Below, piece after piece: positions 62,056 through 64,000 of a DNA stretch of 64,000 nucleotides (its first letter is position 1; the number at the start of each line of letters is the position of its first letter). The DNA lies in assembly GCA_913009825.1 (NCBI GenBank), contig CAJVYQ010000021.1:1-64000 (forward strand), read 5' to 3'. The notes beneath the pieces are model-generated. The model worked only from the letters and a program-made list of their open reading frames with translations, was not told where the DNA came from and did not search any database. Both the position numbers and the translations under genes were made by a program. The DNA is from an uncultured Deferribacteres bacterium. Lineage in GTDB: Bacteria > Zhuqueibacterota > JdFR-76 > DREG01.

Positions 62056-62293
62056 AAATTAAAAATGGTTTTTTACCCAAAAATCCGGTATTTCGTGTTG
62101 ATCCTGTCGAAAGAGAACAAACAGAACAGCAGAGTTTTCCCATGTGAAAACAGAGTACGATTGATTCGGAACCCTCACGCAAATTATGTTGAACCGAGCC
62201 AACGGATCCGGCAGATTCGAATTTTCTGGGCGGAAAAATCTGCGGCAGGGTTGCAGAGCAACAGATGCATCCATTTTTGAATTGGAGGTTATT

Positions 62294-64000
62294 ATGAAAA
62301 GAAAAGCTGTTTATCTTTTTCTGTCTTTTTTTCTGCTTTTTGCGCCCCTGACGGCGCAGACGGTTACAACCCCGGAAGATTTCTTCGGCTTCAAACCGGG
62401 CAGCGATTTTAAACTGGCCGGCTGGCAGCGGATTGTGGATTATTTTCAATTGATCGACGGACAGTCAGACCGGATCCAGGTAGAAAAATTGGGTGAATCC
62501 ACACAGGGAAATCCGTTCATCATGGCGATTATCACATCCGAAAAAAATATGAAAAATCTGGGTGATTATCGCGCTATTTCCCGCAAACTCGCCCTGGCAA
62601 AAGAACTTTCTTCCGCACAGGTGAAAGAATTTACCGCCAAAGGGAAAACCGTGGTTTTGGTCACCTGCAGCATTCATGCCACGGAGGTTGGCGCTGCGCA
62701 ATTATCGCCGGAGCTGGTTTTCAACCTGATCACGGAAAAAGATCCCCGGGCAAAGGCTATTTTGAACAATGTAATTTTTCTCCTGGTGCCGTCGTTCAAT
62801 CCGGATGGCCTGATTATGGTGAAAAACTGGTATGACAAATATGTTGGCACTCCTTTCGAATCCAGCCGTTTACCCTGGTTGTATCATTTATACACAGGAC
62901 ATGATAACAACCGGGATGCTTTCATGCTGACGCAGGTGGAATCGCAACTGGTCACCAAAGTTTTGTACAAAGACTGGTTCCCTCAGGTTTACTTAGATAT
63001 GCACCAGATGGGCAACCGCGGCGCCAGAATTTTTGTGCCGCCGTTCATCGATCCCATCAACCCGAATGTGGCTCCGCTGGTGACCAAAATGAATACGCTG
63101 GTCGGCGAATACATGGCCACCGACTTGGAGACGAAAGGATTTCAGGGCGTCATCACCGGTACTATATTTACCAGTTGGTGGCAGGGCGGATTTTTGTTAA
63201 CGGCCTGGTGGCACAACATTCCGGGAATCCTGACCGAATTGGCCTCCGCCCGGCTTGCCGGCCCCATTTTTCAGGCCAGATCGGATCTGTATCGCAACCG
63301 GGATGGCAGCGAACAGTCTTACGTCAACCGGGTAAATTTTCCCGATCCCTGGCCCGGCGGCTGGTGGCGTTTGCGTGATATCCTCGATTACGATTATGAA
63401 GCGGCCATGTCCATGTTGGAATTCTGCGGTTTTTACCGGGAAAAATTCCTCAATAATGTGTATCAGATGGCACATCGCGCCATCAAAAAAGGCGGGGAAG
63501 AACCGCCCTACGCTTATGTGATCCCGGCGCAGCAGCGCGATCCGTTGGCGGCAGTGCACATGCTGGATCTACTGCATCAGTGCGGCGTTGAAGTGCATCA
63601 GGCACAAGCGGATTTTGAAGCTGATGGCATCCCCTATTCTAAAAACAGCTACGTAGTTTTGATGTCGCAGGCGTACCGCGCTTACGCAAAAGATATGCTG
63701 GAAGCACAAAAATATCCGGATATGCGCCAATACGCCGGCGGTCCGCCGATCCAGCCTTATGATGTTTCCGGCTGGACGCTGCCCTATCAGATGGATGTGA
63801 AGGCAATTGAAGTGATTCATCCGTTTTCCGCCGGATTGGTTCAGTTGGATAAAATCGAATACCCTGAAGGCAAATTGGGAAGGGGAGCAGGATTCGGTTA
63901 TCTTTTGGATGCGCGATCTACAGATAGCTACGCCGGTGTAAATCAGGCCTTACAGGCCGGGCATGCCGTTTATCGTACTACCGAACCATTAGAGGTGCAG
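62294..64000 (+). CDS. Second M14-family zinc carboxypeptidase, cut by the right edge
   Basis: From the ATG at 62294 (TTGGAGG eight bases upstream) the frame is open for 569 codons to the end of the window. The signal peptide is MKRKAVYLFLSFFLLFAPLT, then AQ. It closely repeats the previous protein: VTCSIHATEVGAAQLSPELV, FLLVPSFNPDGLIMVKNWYD, VYLDMHQMGNRGARIFVPPF and GILTELASARLAGPIFQ. All zinc and catalytic residues are kept. By comparison with the upstream copy about 275 residues lie beyond the edge. The two genes are a tandem duplication separated by 238 non-coding bases. Confidence 0.9.
   Translation, partial: MKRKAVYLFLSFFLLFAPLTAQTVTTPEDFFGFKPGSDFKLAGWQRIVDYFQLIDGQSDRIQVEKLGESTQGNPFIMAIITSEKNMKNLGDYRAISRKLALAKELSSAQVKEFTAKGKTVVLVTCSIHATEVGAAQLSPELVFNLITEKDPRAKAILNNVIFLLVPSFNPDGLIMVKNWYDKYVGTPFESSRLPWLYHLYTGHDNNRDAFMLTQVESQLVTKVLYKDWFPQVYLDMHQMGNRGARIFVPPFIDPINPNVAPLVTKMNTLVGEYMATDLETKGFQGVITGTIFTSWWQGGFLLTAWWHNIPGILTELASARLAGPIFQARSDLYRNRDGSEQSYVNRVNFPDPWPGGWWRLRDILDYDYEAAMSMLEFCGFYREKFLNNVYQMAHRAIKKGGEEPPYAYVIPAQQRDPLAAVHMLDLLHQCGVEVHQAQADFEADGIPYSKNSYVVLMSQAYRAYAKDMLEAQKYPDMRQYAGGPPIQPYDVSGWTLPYQMDVKAIEVIHPFSAGLVQLDKIEYPEGKLGRGAGFGYLLDARSTDSYAGVNQALQAGHAVYRTTEPLEVQ

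Overview
The window looks like a chromosome segment from a bacterium of the FCB group, outside the well-studied Bacteroidota. Candidate phylum KSB1, Calditrichota or a relative fits best. The reasons are: a SusC/SusD pair; C-terminal sorting domains of the YQNYPNPF type (type IX secretion); many secreted VCBS/FG-GAP proteins ending in an ASPIC/UnbV domain; and clear Shine-Dalgarno sites such as AAAGGAGG, which Bacteroidota rarely use. No rRNA, tRNA or CRISPR array was seen.

Layout. 1-2.7 kb is a graveyard of mobile DNA: the N-terminus of an integron-type integrase at the left edge, an IS701-type transposase tail and a collapsed IS21 element. 2.8-4.4 kb carries a RidA-family protein and a short DAHP synthase. 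4.5-15.2 kb is a run of secreted proteins on the + strand: a heme-binding protein related to the hydrazine synthase alpha subunit, a VCBS-UnbV protein, a decaheme cytochrome with a beta-propeller, a Reg_prop propeller, and two tandem periplasmic binding proteins without permease genes. A VCBS-UnbV gene faces them (15.3-16.9 kb).

17.2-18.85 kb is a scar: an UnbV gene fragment, a PD-(D/E)XK (YhcG-type) nuclease broken by one stop codon, and the first codons of a restriction helicase-like gene fused in frame to the next gene. 18.9-24.8 kb is a tightly overlapping three-gene unit: an asparagine-synthase-like amidotransferase without a glutaminase nucleophile, a radical SAM enzyme and a 1200-residue TPR-VCBS-UnbV lipoprotein. 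I rate this the best candidate for an undescribed system.

25.2-43.6 kb is a polysaccharide-utilisation-like locus: a decayed LacI regulator, SusC, SusD, two long VCBS-UnbV lipoproteins, a GH31 glycosidase and a GH43/GH130-like propeller, the last two with sorting domains. 44.0-49.3 kb is a mobile region: an IS91-type transposase tail, three attC-like sites (a cassette cluster without a visible integrase), two toxin-antitoxin pairs, a MITE nested in another inverted-repeat element, and a dead DDE transposase. 49.5-64 kb returns to ordinary chromosomal genes: a YiiX-like papain-fold protein, xylulokinase, L-rhamnose isomerase, DEAD-box helicase, RfbC, a small membrane protein, an ImmA-type metalloprotease, NhaC, and two tandem M14 carboxypeptidases, the second running off the right edge.

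Six copies or remnants of the UnbV family within about 36 kb, next to multiheme cytochromes, SusCD and a radical SAM enzyme, are the outstanding theme of the window.
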